Part shown: positions 38,501 through 50,734 of the stretch, piece after piece
Numbering within the stretch: the stretch's first letter is position 1
Layout of the letters: each line of letters starts with the position of its first letter
NCBI GenBank assembly: GCA_008694505.1
Contig: VZDJ01004378.1
Coordinates: 14,036,645-14,100,644 of the forward strand
From: Cyanoderma ruficeps
Taxonomy: Eukaryota > Chordata > Aves > Passeriformes > Timaliidae
DNA length: 64,000 nt
Reading direction: 5' to 3'
Position numbers and translations under genes: made by a program
Notes under the pieces: model-generated
Databases searched by the model: none
What the model was told of the DNA's origin: nothing
The model's input: the letters and a program-made list of their open reading frames with translations, nothing else

Positions 38501-40800
38501 TTCCTCCTCACCCTTGGCAACCTCCCCGATCACCAGTAAACACACACTGCCCCAAAGGCTCACAGACTGATGCTGCTTATGGTAGACCAGAATGAACTGC
38601 AAAATGCTCCCTAAACAGTATTGTAGCAACAGCAAAATTTTTGAGTTTTGTCACTGAGTATGTAACAGTTTTAAACACAATATGTATGCTGGAAAAAAAA
38701 ATCCAAACAAACTGTGACTAAATCCTACATCGTTAATTTAGGTAAGATATATTTAAGAAAAATATGCAAAAATGTTATTAATTAGGTGGTGATAATAGGA
38801 GAGGATCAATGTCATTAAGTATTAACACAAATAATTGAATTGCATTTTAAAGGAGTACTTCTCTCAAGTTAACAAAGTAACAAAACTTTAATTTCAAAAA
38901 TGTCCTTGTCATATTTCTTTTATGTACTGGATGCACCAAATTCCATTTATTTTTCCCAGTATTTAACACCCTGATAAGGTTTGCTTTGCTGACATCATCA
39001 CATGCAACCATTGAGTGACTATTGCTAATTGTGAACAACGAACACAAATACTAAGGGGAAAAGGTGGAAAATGTCTGTGATCAGCTGCCCTAGGTACATA
39101 ATCAATCAAATGACAGATAATATAGATCCAAAGTTGTTGGTCTGCTAAGACAAAACCACTAACAGATATTCTATCTGCCTGTAAATTAAAGAGAGTCTCC
39201 AGCATTGTAAGATTTACTTGACTGGTTGTAAAACAATGACATCTGGGATAAGTTGTTGGTATGTGACACATTCTGATGCTAAAGCCATGAGACTAATCAT
39301 GGGCGTGATGGATGCCACAGAGAGACATAAAGAAATACTCACGAGTTTCCATTAAATCAAAACTAACGTGAAAAATGCACACATGTTGACACTTTAAAAG
39401 TATATCTTAATTTGGGGTTTACAGTTTTAAAATAACAGATTTTCAAAGGACAGATGTTCATTAGATTCCCAGGGAAAAAAAAAAAGGAAATAACAGCTTT
39501 ATGATAGGTATTTCATACCAGATACTCAAAACGTAGAACCAAGAAATCACTTTTAAAATGTGATTCATTTGCACTTATGCAAGATTGTAAATAGAAAGAC
39601 ATCAGAATGATGTCAAATTGAGGAGACACTTTGCTATAGTCATCTTTAGTTTTATAATTTTTATTTTTAATTCCCTTCACATCTCTTATTGGAGGAACGA
39701 AAGTCATATTGTTGGTGGAAAAATGTTTTTAGAAAGACATTAAGTGACTCTAAAATTCTACATTTATGATACCAACATTTGTTTGCCACATTATGGAAGG
39801 GTTACTTTATTAAGCAAGATATCCTTTTCTGACATGCTGGATCACTTTGATGGCTTCTTATTTTCACATACTGTGAATACATATCCATTTCAATATATAT
39901 ATAACCTGAACAACTCCTGTTGCATGAAGAATTACTATGAGGTTAATGTAAGACTATGTGATAGTTTGTTCTTGAAAAAAAATTAAAACAAATTGTTAGG
40001 TAACATGAGGACTATGAGTAATATCTTGTGAAGTGCCCTTGAATGTCAGTAGTTAAGGTTAATAATCCCTCCAAATAATGGGATGTAAGATGATAATTTT
40101 GCTAAGAAAATAATAGGTAGTAGATAAATAGGATTTCTACTTCAGCAACCCGCCGAGGACACATGCAGCTTAACTTCTGAGTGGAAAATATGGATGGTAA
40201 AAAGTTATGTTCAAAGACACAGTAATGTTATGTTTAAATATGTTATTCCTACATTGTACCTTCATATTCTTCATAACCACTGCATTATACTTGGACTCCT
40301 GTAGGGTTGCAGAAGACAGTGGCTTTCATTGTGAGAAGTCATAAATACTCTCCTGCTGTGCAATGCTTTACAGGGTTGAGGGTAATTGTGTGAAGCTTAA
40401 AAACACACTGGTAACATGACCTCCAGACCCTATGAGCTCAACACAGATAGAAAAAGAATAAGCTAAGCAGGAATGGTCCAAACCTTATTTACATTTTATA
40501 AAAGACAACAGAAAAATTTTAGGCATTTAACAGATTTATATCTGCTGTGGGCTTATGAAAAGTGATTTACACCATTAAAAAGAATAATCATTCTTCCTGT
40601 GTTTCTGTTTCTTTCTGTCTTTGTTGTGCATCATTGATTTACTCCTGTTTGGCCTTACCACCTAAATTTTACCCAACATGGGTATATTGTTATAATTTGT
40701 TTCAAGTAGCTATAGAGACTATTAAAAAAGAAAAAAGAAATAGACTTAAAAATTGAAGTATGAATGGAATACATTTGCTTGAAGTGCATTGAATGGGACC
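35506..40800. other. Mostly unique DNA, no gene seen
   Basis: AT-rich apart from a somewhat GC-richer patch at about 38290-38570, whose origin I cannot assign. Two longer open frames (127 codons + at 36653-37036 and 130 codons - at 37286-37678) lack any recognisable domain, so I treat them as chance. A (GT)n hexamer run occurs near 36537-36546. Confidence 0.5.
35933..35983. repeat. Short direct repeat of a palindromic 18-mer
   Basis: ttatatgagttcatatta (35933-35950) recurs as ttatatgaattcatatta (35966-35983) with one difference. The second copy contains a perfect 14-bp palindrome, atatgaattcatat, at 35968-35981. The spacer is 15 bp, so the two copies can also pair with each other. Confidence 0.8.
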
Positions 40801-42027
40801 TGTGAGGGTTTTTACCCTCCCAGGGCTGTGAATTACAAGCAGATCACTCTTGTTGGACACACACCAAATTTTAAGGGTTTCTGTGTTAGAGACTGCCCAA
40901 CACAGAGGTCAGCAGGACCTGGAAAGCACTCCTGACCTAGTCATGAAAATGTGAGGCAGCGACACTGCCCTACCCCAGGTCCAGGCAGTGTCAAGGCTAA
41001 ACCAAACATGTACATATCCAATTGTATGCACACACACTCTATAAACACACAGCTGCATGCACAGACCAACACAGCGGATTTTATGGCATCCACTTAAGCA
41101 CAGTAAACACCCACACAAACATGAACAGCATGAAAGGCTCAGCCCTGGCCCTTCTCCATGGCTGATCAGATCAAAATCTGTTAGTGGAACATACACACAC
41201 AGGGGCTTGCCAGAAGCTGGTCCTGGACATTCAATCTACTTAGTAGCAGTCTCCAAGACCTAGGTCTTCCTGACTTCCTATAACCTCAGGCGGCTCTCAA
41301 GCCTCTGAGACTCATGCTCCCACCTCATTTGCTGGTTATCCGATGTCTTAGTCTATCACCAACCAGTCTAGGTTGAATTTCTGTAACAGCTACATATATT
41401 AAACACGGATTTAGTTAAGTAAGATGAGGCAGTTTGCAGTGATAAAGCACAGGGCTTAGCCAGACAAATGTACCACCCAACCCCTGTTTACAGTATACTG
41501 ACCCTTACTCTTTCTCCTTTCTTTACCCACACTTATTCCTCCCCAGTACAGTCAAGCCTCACCCATTCCTTTTTTTTTTCATTCACTAAACATCCCATTA
41601 TAAAAGTGTCAATTCATCCCAAAATTCCCAGCTTTAAAGCATCAAATAATAAATATCACAGAATCCCAAAATACTTTTCCTCCTGTGGGGAACATCATAA
41701 AGACATCAGGGAACATCATAGGGACAATTCCTATAGGGACATCATAGTCTTTGTACCCTGCAAGGCATTCAGAAGAGGCAGCTCCTTGGGTTGACTCGTC
41801 TTGTTGGGTTCTCCATTAGGTCCAGGGGCTCAACACTCACCATGGAAGATGCTGCAAGTGCCAGGTCAGGATACCCTATTATCAATTTTTCGCTTCTTGG
41901 GGTCCCTCTACCTGCCACAGTTCCCCTGATCCCCACAAATCCCTTTGCTTATGGGCATTAGCCTTTAATCACATAATCTAATACTCTGAGCTCTAAGTCT
42001 AGAGCAGATTAATGTCAAAAAATTTCA
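40801..42027. mobile_element. LTR-like element, ends and orientation uncertain
   Basis: A GC-richer block starts TGTGAGGGTTTTTACCCTCCC, an LTR-type TGTG start that also folds as a hairpin (gagggt/accctc). The 5 bp before it (ggacc, 40796-40800) recur at 42028-42032 after a terminal TTTCA, giving a possible 1227-bp TG...CA element with a 5-bp duplication. A second possible end is 41708, followed by gggaac (5 of 6 matches to gggacc). A TATA-like 'attataaaag' near 41598 and AATAAA near 41648 would suit + orientation. Between about 41690 and 41745 there is a degenerate repeat of gggaacatcata. The family is not recognised with certainty, and the open frames inside are not viral genes I can identify. 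Confidence 0.45.
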
Positions 42028-42032
42028 GGACC

Positions 42033-45000
42033 CTATGTTGCAAGTGGAAGCGAAAACAAATTAACTTGAAAAAATTTTGCTGAAAGTTATAAAGCTTGGC
42101 AGTCTTTCACTGTCTACAATGACTTCATAAACTAGAGCTACAAAGCTGAATTAGTAGAAAAGGTCACTGGTAATTTCCACAGGCTTTCTGACACACCCAA
42201 GACTCAGGAGAGAAAAAAAACGTAGCCTCCTTTAAATAATTCCTAGTCAGTCTTTGCTAGCACTGCTTGAATACTTACACCAATAAACCAGTAGGTCTGG
42301 GGAAAAAGGTTAGGGAGAGGGAAAGCAGACTGTGCTATAGAAGTGGCCTCTTTCAGGGTATCTGACAAACCAGGCCGTGGGGTTTTCCCTCATTTTTTGA
42401 TTGTCAGAGGCTGCAGGTTCTGAAAGTTGAATTACGTAGTCATTAGTCCAGTCTCTCACAGCTCAACACCAAAGATAAATCTTCTCTACTCAAAAGGTAA
42501 GTGTAAGAATTTTTCACTGCAAATTTATTTATACACATTTCTTTTACCAACACCTTAGAAACCTAAGGAGGGACAAGGAATTACAATTCCACTCAGAGGT
42601 AAACTGAATAAGGTCAGCCCAGCAAGGTAGCTTGACCGCCACTGGTATCATGCAGATATTTAATGATAAAAATGCTAGTAGTCAATCTTCATCTGACTCT
42701 TCCAATGTATTGTCATGTAGCAGTGTTCTCATTTGTAAAAGGCACGTCTTTTTATAGACAGCAACAAACCAGCACCCAAGTGCCACCCACAGTATCCAAG
42801 CCCAAATGAACAACAGGAACAACAGAAGATTTTAAGCTGACAGTTTTTCACTTTTTTTTCTTTTGCAGAGTACTAAATAACTTTGCATACACCACACACT
42901 GGGAAAAAATATCACAGATAACATATGGTAGTCTTCCTGAACAAAAATGTCAAATGAAACACACTGGAGATGAATAAACGGAAATCCAGAATAGTGCTCA
43001 AGGAACGTGGATGATTCTGATGTACAAAACATTTGAAGTTACTTTGAATACCATAGGGGTGCATCCTGAGACAGAACAAAGTGAAAATGCAACATGGTAA
43101 TACACAAGGACTAGATGTTTTAGAGGTTCATGCTCTAACACCTGTATATAAGAAGACAAAATAAACCAATGGTGAAGAAGAAGGCATAAATAAGTCATTT
43201 TCCAGACTAAGGAAAATAAAGCACCAGAATTCACTGACAGTAATGAGGACTGGATTACACAGAGGAATGACGAGTAAGGTGAATTGCTGCCATCAAAATG
43301 AGTCCTCGCAGAATTTAAATACGCCCACAGCTGTAAAGCAGTCCTGAAAGAGCCCCAATTCTCTATGTCAAGAGTTGAAAGAGACACAGCTAATGTTCAT
43401 AGCCAAGAATATTAACACGGCATACCTAAAATATCAATATGAAATTCTGTCGTGCTTTGATTACTTAATATAAAGCAATGGCTTTTTAATCATTTAGGTT
43501 CAAGTAAAAGAGAGGACAATAAAATAAATATATATTGTATACGATAAATATATAGTAAATATATAATATAGAAAATATATTCAGCATACATACATTCAGT
43601 ACCCTCATATCAGGTTGTCAGACAACACTGATTTATTCCTATAGATAGTTGACAAAGTAGAACTATTTTACTTGCAGAATTATATTTCAAGTCAGCCAGA
43701 ATTTTTCTTTCAGTCATTAAATATATAATATATCAGTAACTTTTATATTATTATATCTGAGTTTTCTGAAAAAGGTGTGTTGCTGATCCCACTGTGCTAA
43801 CTTCACAGTTAGCTGTTTTTCTAAGAATAATTTTGACTGCAACACAAACAGTTCATTTCAGGATTTCCAATCCACAAGAAGAGCAATTAGGAAATTCTAT
43901 GAGGTACTGAAGTATAAAAAGGAAAGTAGGAAATTGAGTCATATTCTCTCATACATATTACACCAGTTACCAGGAAGTAACTGGAGTCAATGTGATCTGT
44001 TTCAAATATTCTGCATTACATCCATTTTACTGTAGTAAAAAAAAAAATTTAAGATTGAGACAGTTTTATTAAAGGTTCTCTCTAGAACTAGAATTTTTAA
44101 TAATTAGTGTCTCAGTCCTTCTAATTTGTTCTGAAAACGCTAAGCATTATATGATTAAAAAATTCAAATGTTTTCTTCAATTACCTCCAAGTCCAAATGA
44201 ATACAAGGAACAAACTTTGTTGAGAAATGGACTGATAATTTTCTTGGAATTAATAATTTCTTCAGTTGCAATTCCATTCTCTATGCACCTGATGTACTTA
44301 ACAAAAAAGAATGTGATAAAGACAAAACAATGGAAGAAATAGTGGGGTATAAAGATATGAAATTCAAATACCTATGTAGTCTCCCTGAAAGGATTATTTT
44401 TCCAGTGTTTCCTTTATATAACAGATTGCAGGAGGTAGGCATCCCTGCTATACTCACTCCAATTTCAAGAAATAATCAGTTTTTCCTGAAGAAAACACTG
44501 GGATGCCCAAAATATTTTTTCAGTATATTTACTGAAGTGAGAATCCATGGGGTTTATTTATATAAGAATAGAACACAAGTAAACACAATGAGCTGGGAAG
44601 TGGTTTCTGCTTTATATGCATCATGAAAAAAGAAAAACCGGAACAAATGACATTTAGCAATTACAATAATTAATTTAATTATTTGAGCCTCATTCCACTC
44701 AATTTTGAGCCTTCTACACTTGTCTTTTAGTGGGGGGAGGGTGGGGCTTTAAGATTCCTCTCTGCACTGTTTTCATCAATAATTCTTGCAATGCAGATTG
44801 TCAACTGGTTTGGTTCTTATTAATCAGTGCCAAAATTTTTAATACAGTGGTTTTGATAAAATAAACAGATCATATTCTAGACTAAATGTTATGTTACTGT
44901 TCTCATTTTTCCTCATTTTAATCTTTTTTCATGCTATTTACAAAAGTATTTCTAATAAGCTATATTAGTACATGAAAATAATGCCCAAAGCTTAGCCCTC

Positions 45001-45171
45001 ACAACAAAGGATTTACATATATACTTGTATCTGGTTTTCAGTAGTAAGCAAAGACTGCAGCAGGGATGAACAACTGACTGCAACAAATATTCCACCTTCT
45101 GAATGAAGACTCCTGTGGGTGGGAAAGATGACCTAGGATTAGATTTCCAAAAGGTATCAGGAGCATATCAC
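42033..45171. other. Unique AT-rich DNA
   Basis: No recognised gene. Contains an AT-rich tract of tata/aaat words at about 43517-43585, a near-G-quadruplex G tract at 44732-44746 and the 70-bp segment described separately. A 129-codon antisense frame at 42998-43387 has no recognised domain. Confidence 0.5.
44408..44477 (+). repeat. 70-bp segment, copy A of a local duplicated sequence
   Basis: Matches 45885-45954 at 61 of 70 bases by hand alignment without gaps. The central part, gcatccctgctatact, is identical except at the last base. Similarity ends sharply on both sides. In one frame both copies read through with the shared residues LQEVGIPAIL.PISRNN, and several of the differences are silent. 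The 'GIP' context is faintly reminiscent of the RTE-type LINE reverse transcriptase, but too short to assign. Confidence 0.8.
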
Positions 45172-45240
45172 CATCATAGAATCCTGCAATATCCTTAGTT
45201 GGAAGGGATCCACAAGGATCATTGACAACAACTCCTGTGT
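45172..45240 (-). mobile_element. Very short CR1 3' fragment, minus strand
   Basis: 'catcatagaatcctgca' followed by 'ttggaagggatccacaag' and 'gatcattgacaacaactcc' is the antisense CR1 terminus. Only about 70 bp of the 3' end is recognisable, giving an extremely 5'-truncated insertion. Confidence 0.85.
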
Positions 45241-45654
45241 AATTGTAATAGTCAATTTTTTGTCTACTTTGAAAATGGTTTAAGTATAAACTAAAAGCCA
45301 GATTTCAAATTCACATTTTCTTTATGAATAGGCACAGATTTACACACTATGCCAAGATCCTTTGTCAACCCAACAATTATTTTTTATCACCAACCTAAAC
45401 TAGGATCCTAAGGTCCAAATCTTTTAACAGCACAAGTTCTTAAAACAGAAAAGGGTAAAAGCATCAGTTAACTGTCTACTGGTCCTAGTATTGCTTTATA
45501 AACTATTCAGCTCAGAGACTTTTGCTTTACTTTGCACTTTACAACTTGGTCTTGCTCCTCAAATAAGACTTTCTGATGCTCCAGTCTATGCAGTGAATAA
45601 TAAAGTAACAAGTTGTTGTCATCAACAGTTGTGACATGATCAAGCACAGCCTTC

Positions 45655-45870
45655 CTAGGCCAATGGCATGTTGGCTTGTGTCAGCAATAGTGTGACCAGC
45701 AGCATCAGGGCCATGACTGTTCCTCTGCACTTGGCACTGGTGAGGCCACACCTCAAATCTTGTGCTCATCTTTGGGACACTCACAAATAAAGGACATTGA
45801 GGTGGTAGGATGTTCAGGGAAGGGCAACTAAACTGGTAAAGGGTCTAAAGACTAGATTTTCAAGGAAAGT
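45655..45870 (+). mobile_element. CR1 LINE fragment, body of a disrupted copy
   Basis: Sense CR1: 'ccaatggcatgttggcttgt', 'aatagtgtgaccagcagcat', 'ttggcactggtgaggccaca', 'aggacattgaggtg' and 'gggcaactaaactggtaaag'. CR1 similarity fades at about 45860. The expected following 350-400 bp of CR1 are replaced by about 110 bp of other sequence before the CR1 terminus appears at about 45980. Confidence 0.9.
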
Positions 45871-45884
45871 GTATAGAAATTGTA

Positions 45885-45954
45885 TTTGCTTTACATAAAG
45901 CACTGCAGGAGGTTGGCATCCCTGCTATACTTGCTCCAATTTCAAGAAATAATC
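45885..45954 (+). repeat. 70-bp segment, copy B, lying inside the disrupted CR1
   Basis: Second copy of the 44408-44477 segment, about 87% identical. It sits between the CR1 body and CR1 tail, where it does not belong by CR1 structure. This fits filler DNA copied during break repair together with deletion of CR1 sequence, or a fragment of another repeat captured there. Confidence 0.78.
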
Positions 45955-45979
45955 TGTTAAAAGTGCTGAGTTAAAAATT

Positions 45980-46030
45980 TGACTTGATGATCTTAAAGGA
46001 CTTTTCCAACATAAATGATTCCATAATTTT
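45980..46030 (+). mobile_element. CR1 terminus belonging to the disrupted copy
   Basis: 'gacttgatgatcttaaagg', 'cttttccaacataaatgatt' and 'ccataattt' match the last bases of CR1 in the sense direction. It has the same orientation as the body at 45655-45870, so they are probably two ends of one copy with an internal deletion and replacement. Confidence 0.82.
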
Positions 46031-46035
46031 CTAAT

Positions 46036-48373
46036 ATGAAAACTAATTATCTCTGGGAATTTTAACAAGAGTTTCATCTTGTGTATTTTTGGGAGCCTCT
46101 TAAAGGATTAGGGCTGATAAAGAGTTGTTGATAATTAAGAAATCCATTTGGAAAATATAGTGGGTTTTCCTCACTACTAAAGGAACCACTTTTGAAAAAT
46201 TTAAAGTCGGAAGTTATTACTGTAGTCCATAAACCTCTCCTCAGCCCTGAAGGCAGAAATGTCTGCTAGCTGTTGTAAACGAAGTCTACTTAAAAGAAAG
46301 CTACCAAATTATCATTACTGCTCTTGCCTAGGGAATGTCTCTGGAGTCAGTAGCAATTACTACAATAGGTTTCACAAATGGAAACAATTTGCTTGTTAGT
46401 GCCACTTGGGTTTGTGCTAGATTTAAACTGTCAGTTTTTAAAACAGTAAATGCTTACTATAAGCCCTGAGAACACAGGCAGGAGAAATCACTACTAAATC
46501 AGAGACTGTTTAAATTTTTTTTATTATTATTATTTCTAGAATGAAGTAGAATCATTCATTACTAGACAAGATGCTTTTTGAAATTATGTGACAACATAAA
46601 CAAGTGTGGTATATTATTTGTTTAGCATAAATGTTTCTCTAAGAGATATTCCAAGGATAAGACAATATTTCTGTTGAAATGTTCTTTGAAAAGAATGCAC
46701 ATAATCAGTGTGCACAGTTTAAGGGGTTTTGGATTTAGAATTTTCATTCCAGGTCATCCCTAGGAATAAAAAGACTTTTTTTTCTTTGCCTTCCAATTAC
46801 CTTTCAGAAGCTCAAACTTCTTTTAGAAGCATGGTTCTGAGTGTGCTGAGTATATCTGCAGTAAATATATGTCAGCTAAGGAAATTAATTACCCAGCGGT
46901 TGACTCTCTATTAACTGACTGACTGAGGTTAAAGGAAGGCATAGACACCAAAGAGCAGACCACTGTTTTTAACCCTTACATATATACTCTCAGAATAAAT
47001 TATGTCTTTAATAATAAATTATTAAAGATGTAGATATCGCTCTCTCATCTATTCCATGGCTGTGAAAATATCAAAATCCACTGGCTCAGGTAAGGATTGT
47101 GATAAAGAGCAGGATTTGGGTGATTACTGTCTGGTCCAGAGGTCACATGACCCAGTATGACTCATATCCACACACCTAAATTTTCTTCTGTAAAAGAGAA
47201 TGGCCACACCTGAGCCAGGAACAAAGCCACTGGAAATTAGTCCTGATTTGCAGTAACTCAGACTATGGCTGAGTGTTTTCTGGGATGCCGTTAGCTTTCA
47301 CAGGCAAAACAAATGCTAGAGAATGAGTTTGCAAGGATTCTAGTGGAACAATAATCTAATTCAGGCCTACACTGCATTGTCCCTCAGGCCACTCACTTCA
47401 CAAGACTCATCTTTCACCATTTGGTTATACTGAATCCACTTACAGTCTCCCCATAATTCATTCCTTCCATCAATCCAGTCCCACTCTTTAACTCAGTTAT
47501 AGACCCTGTGTCTGACAAGTACAGTTTTATTTGTATGTTTATCTTTGTTCAGTTTTGGGAGTATTAACAGTACAGTACAGGAATATCAACCCACAACTCT
47601 AATTTTGCTTTTCCTTCCATTCTGTTTTTATCAAATAAGTATACTATTAAGAGGTTGACAACCACCTTCCAGTAGCACCTTGTCCCAGATCAAAACACTT
47701 CTGGCACATCATCACACAGCACATAATTTCACTGGAATGTCCAGTTGTCATTGCAGATGATATTGTTGGTCTGTGATCAAACCATCATAAAATACTCATT
47801 GCATGTCATATGATTCCTACCTGGTAGCTGGTAGCTGAAGTTTTCTAGAAAACCTTGCTAATAGGCTTTTTTTCTGGGTTAAGATTTTAGGAGATTTTTA
47901 CACAAAGAGACCTTGCTTCTGTTGAAATTGTCTCTTACAGCAGAACCTACTCATGGATTGAAATGTAAAACCATCCAACAGATATTAATCAGATTCAAGT
48001 AAAACACATCATCTTCCATGATACAGACCCTCTCATGTTCTACCTTTCCTCCCCTCTGTATTATGTCTCCTATGCCTCATACAAAAATATATTTTGTTCG
48101 TTTTTAACAAGAGATACAACTGTGCATTACCTACTCATTTTCATCTCTTCTGTTATTCAGGTAACCACCAATATCATTAATATAAAGGCCATATCTGTGT
48201 ACAAAATCACCCAGAGTAAAGTAAATTACCTCAATGAAGTCACAACCACCACAGCTGTGACTTGAAATTCCACTGAGATAACTTCCAGAAAGTGATCCCT
48301 CCAGCAAAGGAAGAAAAGGGAAACAACCCAACTTAGGATTGTTCAGCAGTGCTCCTACACCACATTGGACTAG
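46036..48373. other. Unique DNA between repeats
   Basis: No recognised gene or repeat. A small triplication of ctggtag-type words occurs at about 47820-47835. 46300-46450 is repeat-free, with no features I can interpret. Confidence 0.5.
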
Positions 48374-48377
48374 CTTA

Positions 48378-48835
48378 TGATGCCTTGGAAAGGCTGACCT
48401 GAAACAGAGACCGGACAGAGCTAGAGAATAAAGTAGATATTTATTGAAAGGCCTTTTAGAGCACACCTTGGGCAGGACAAGAGTATGACCACGGCTACAC
48501 CCAATATGGACTTGGAATGGTCACAAAATGGATGACCAATCATGAGGTCTCACACTTTTGTAACTTTTGGTCCATTTGCATATTGGGGCCCAATTGTCCA
48601 ATCACAGCCTCAGGTCGTGAGGTCTCATCTTTCTTGTTTCTCTCTTCAGTCCACTGTTGTTTATGCCTTTGGGCCTGAAAGTTGTACTCGTTGTCCTTGG
48701 TCTTCAGCAGGAAAAGGATGTGTTTTGTCTACTACTCTGTGAAGAGAGCTTACTAGCACTTAATATGAGGCTCAGAACTACACACCTAGACAACACAAAA
48801 TCTGAAAAACCTGAAAGCTAAAACTTAAGACATCA
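48378..48835 (-). mobile_element. Solo LTR (ERV1-like, 458 bp)
   Basis: Ends form an inverted repeat: TGATGCCTTGG at the low end, and TGATGTCTTAAG when the high end is read on the minus strand. A 4-bp direct repeat, ctta, flanks it (48374-48377 and 48836-48839), the duplication length typical of class I (gammaretrovirus-like) ERVs. Minus-strand AATAAA lies at 48440-48445, close to the low end, which sets the orientation. The U3 part carries an ATGCAAAT octamer (minus strand, about 48573-48580) and CCAAT-type motifs. It also has an imperfect direct repeat in which 'ccaatca' and 'gaggtctca' recur (about 48535-48553 and 48599-48630). No internal viral region is present. Confidence 0.85.
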
Positions 48836-48839
48836 CTTA

Positions 48840-49828
48840 AAAATCTATACCAGCCCACAGAATGATAGTATCCCATCATTCCTCTTCTACCAAAGTACGT
48901 TACCCAAGGAGTGACCACTAAATAAGTTACACATGACCAGCTTCATTCTCGTTACCTGTAAGTCCCCATGACTGCACACTGTATTACACAACTAATAATC
49001 CAGTTATTACTAATTTAGACAGCTTCTGTGGTTTTGTTCTCTACTGATGCTGGTACCAGTATTCATGTTAGTTGTTAAACCGAGTCTGCACTACATAACA
49101 GTAGCTAGAGTCTGAGCATAAAAGTCAGAAAGGGTCTTAGTCCCATCAAGAGAGCTATTATTCACTCAAAACAAAAATTATTCTGCTGCCCTTTGACAAA
49201 ACTGGCTCTGCAGCTGTCACCTTTATATGCTTTCTTTCATTTCATGTAAAAGAAAAGAGAATTTTATTGTTCAAAATGTACTTTCTTATTACAGGGCCAA
49301 TTATAGTTCTTAAAAGTTTTTGAAACTGCTGACAAATAACATACTTTCTTAATCAATAGTAATTTTTCATTTTATTAATGAAGGAAAAAATATCCAAGGG
49401 AAGATTTCTTGAAATAAAATATTTAACTGCAGCATGGCTTACAGACCTATTTGATTGTCTGTTGATTATTTAATAACTGAACAAAGAATATTAAATGAAT
49501 ACGGAAATTTTCTCATTACTATATTACATTTTTTTTATCATTCTATATTAGAAGAACTCTTGATATTGATGATATCCAGACTTTTGATAGGTCGTGCTGC
49601 TTAATTACCACCATTAACATTCTGTAATCAAGTACTTAAAGCTATCCATTCATATCTATAGATGATTTCTATGGTATGGCACATAAGGTCAAGAGCTTCA
49701 GAACCTAATAATATTTGGCAGCAAAAGTTCTTATTTTTGATTTGGGGGTATTTTGAAGAAATTCTTTTTTATATTTTTCAAATATACCTTGGTAATGTGA
49801 CTTTATGTTAAAACAAAATATAAGAAAC
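48840..49828. other. Unique AT-rich DNA
   Basis: No recognised gene or repeat in this interval. Confidence 0.5.
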
Positions 49829-50666
49829 AACTCAGCAAGTTCCCCAACAACACCAAGCTGTAGGTGCAGTCAACACACATGCCATCAACAGGGACCTTGA
49901 CAGACTTGAAAGGTGGGTAAGTGTGAACCTCATTAAGTTCAAGGGCAAGTGTGAGGTTCTACAAATGGATCAGGACAATCCCAAGCACAAATACAGACTG
50001 AGTAGGGAATAAATAGATCAAGAACAACCCTGAGGAGAAAGATGTGGGGTGTTGGGTGACAACAAGCACAACACGACCCAACAAAATGTGTTTGCAGCCC
50101 AAAAAGCTAACCGTGTTGTTGGCTGCATCAAAAGAATCCTAACCAGCAGGTTCAGACAGGTGAGGCTGCACCTGGAGAACTGTGTCCAGTTCTGAGGCCA
50201 CAACATAAGGAAGACATGGACCTCTTGAAGTGAGTCCAGAGGATAGCAAAGATGATCAGAGGGCAGAAGCACCTCTCCTATAATGTAAGGTTGAGAGCAT
50301 TGGGGTTGCCCAGCCTGCAGAAGAGGAGACTTTGGGAAGACCTCAGAGCCTTCAAGCTCCTAGAGGGAACTATAAGAGAGCTGGAGAAGGACCTGTGCTG
50401 ATAGTGCACAGTGAGATGGCTTTAAACTGAAAGAGGACTACATTGGGCATAAGGAAGAGATTCTTTGCCATGAAGGTGGTGAGGCACCGGCATAAGTTGC
50501 CCAGAGAAGTTGTGGATGCTCCACTCTTGGAAGGCTTTGAGATCAGGTTGGATGGGTCTTTGAGCAACCTGGACAAGTGGATGCTTTCCCTGCCTATGGT
50601 GGGGATTAGACTGAGATAATCTTTACGGACCCCTTCAACCCAAAGCATTCTGTGATTCTATGAATT
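49829..50666 (+). mobile_element. CR1 LINE 3' fragment, about 840 bp
   Basis: Sense CR1 with a long run of hallmarks: 'acaccaagctgtaggtgcag', 'agggaccttgacagacttga', 'gaacctcattaagttcaag', 'tgtgtccagttctgaggcc', 'ttgcccagcctgcagaagag', 'ggcttt' blocks, and the terminal 'cattctgtgattctatga'. The 3' end is intact, the 5' end truncated, and the reading frame is broken. Confidence 0.95.
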
Positions 50667-50734
50667 CAAAGACAGCAATGGTTAAGATGCTTTGCTTCTA
50701 AAAAATCATTAAACCTGTCTAAATAAATTGACAG

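Noticed and set aside
41014..41060. CA-rich patch as a microsatellite
   Set aside because: Runs of at most four CA units broken by other bases; no real tandem array.
42998..43387. 129-codon antisense open frame
   Set aside because: Hydrophobic but without recognisable family or repeated membrane topology. Treated as chance.
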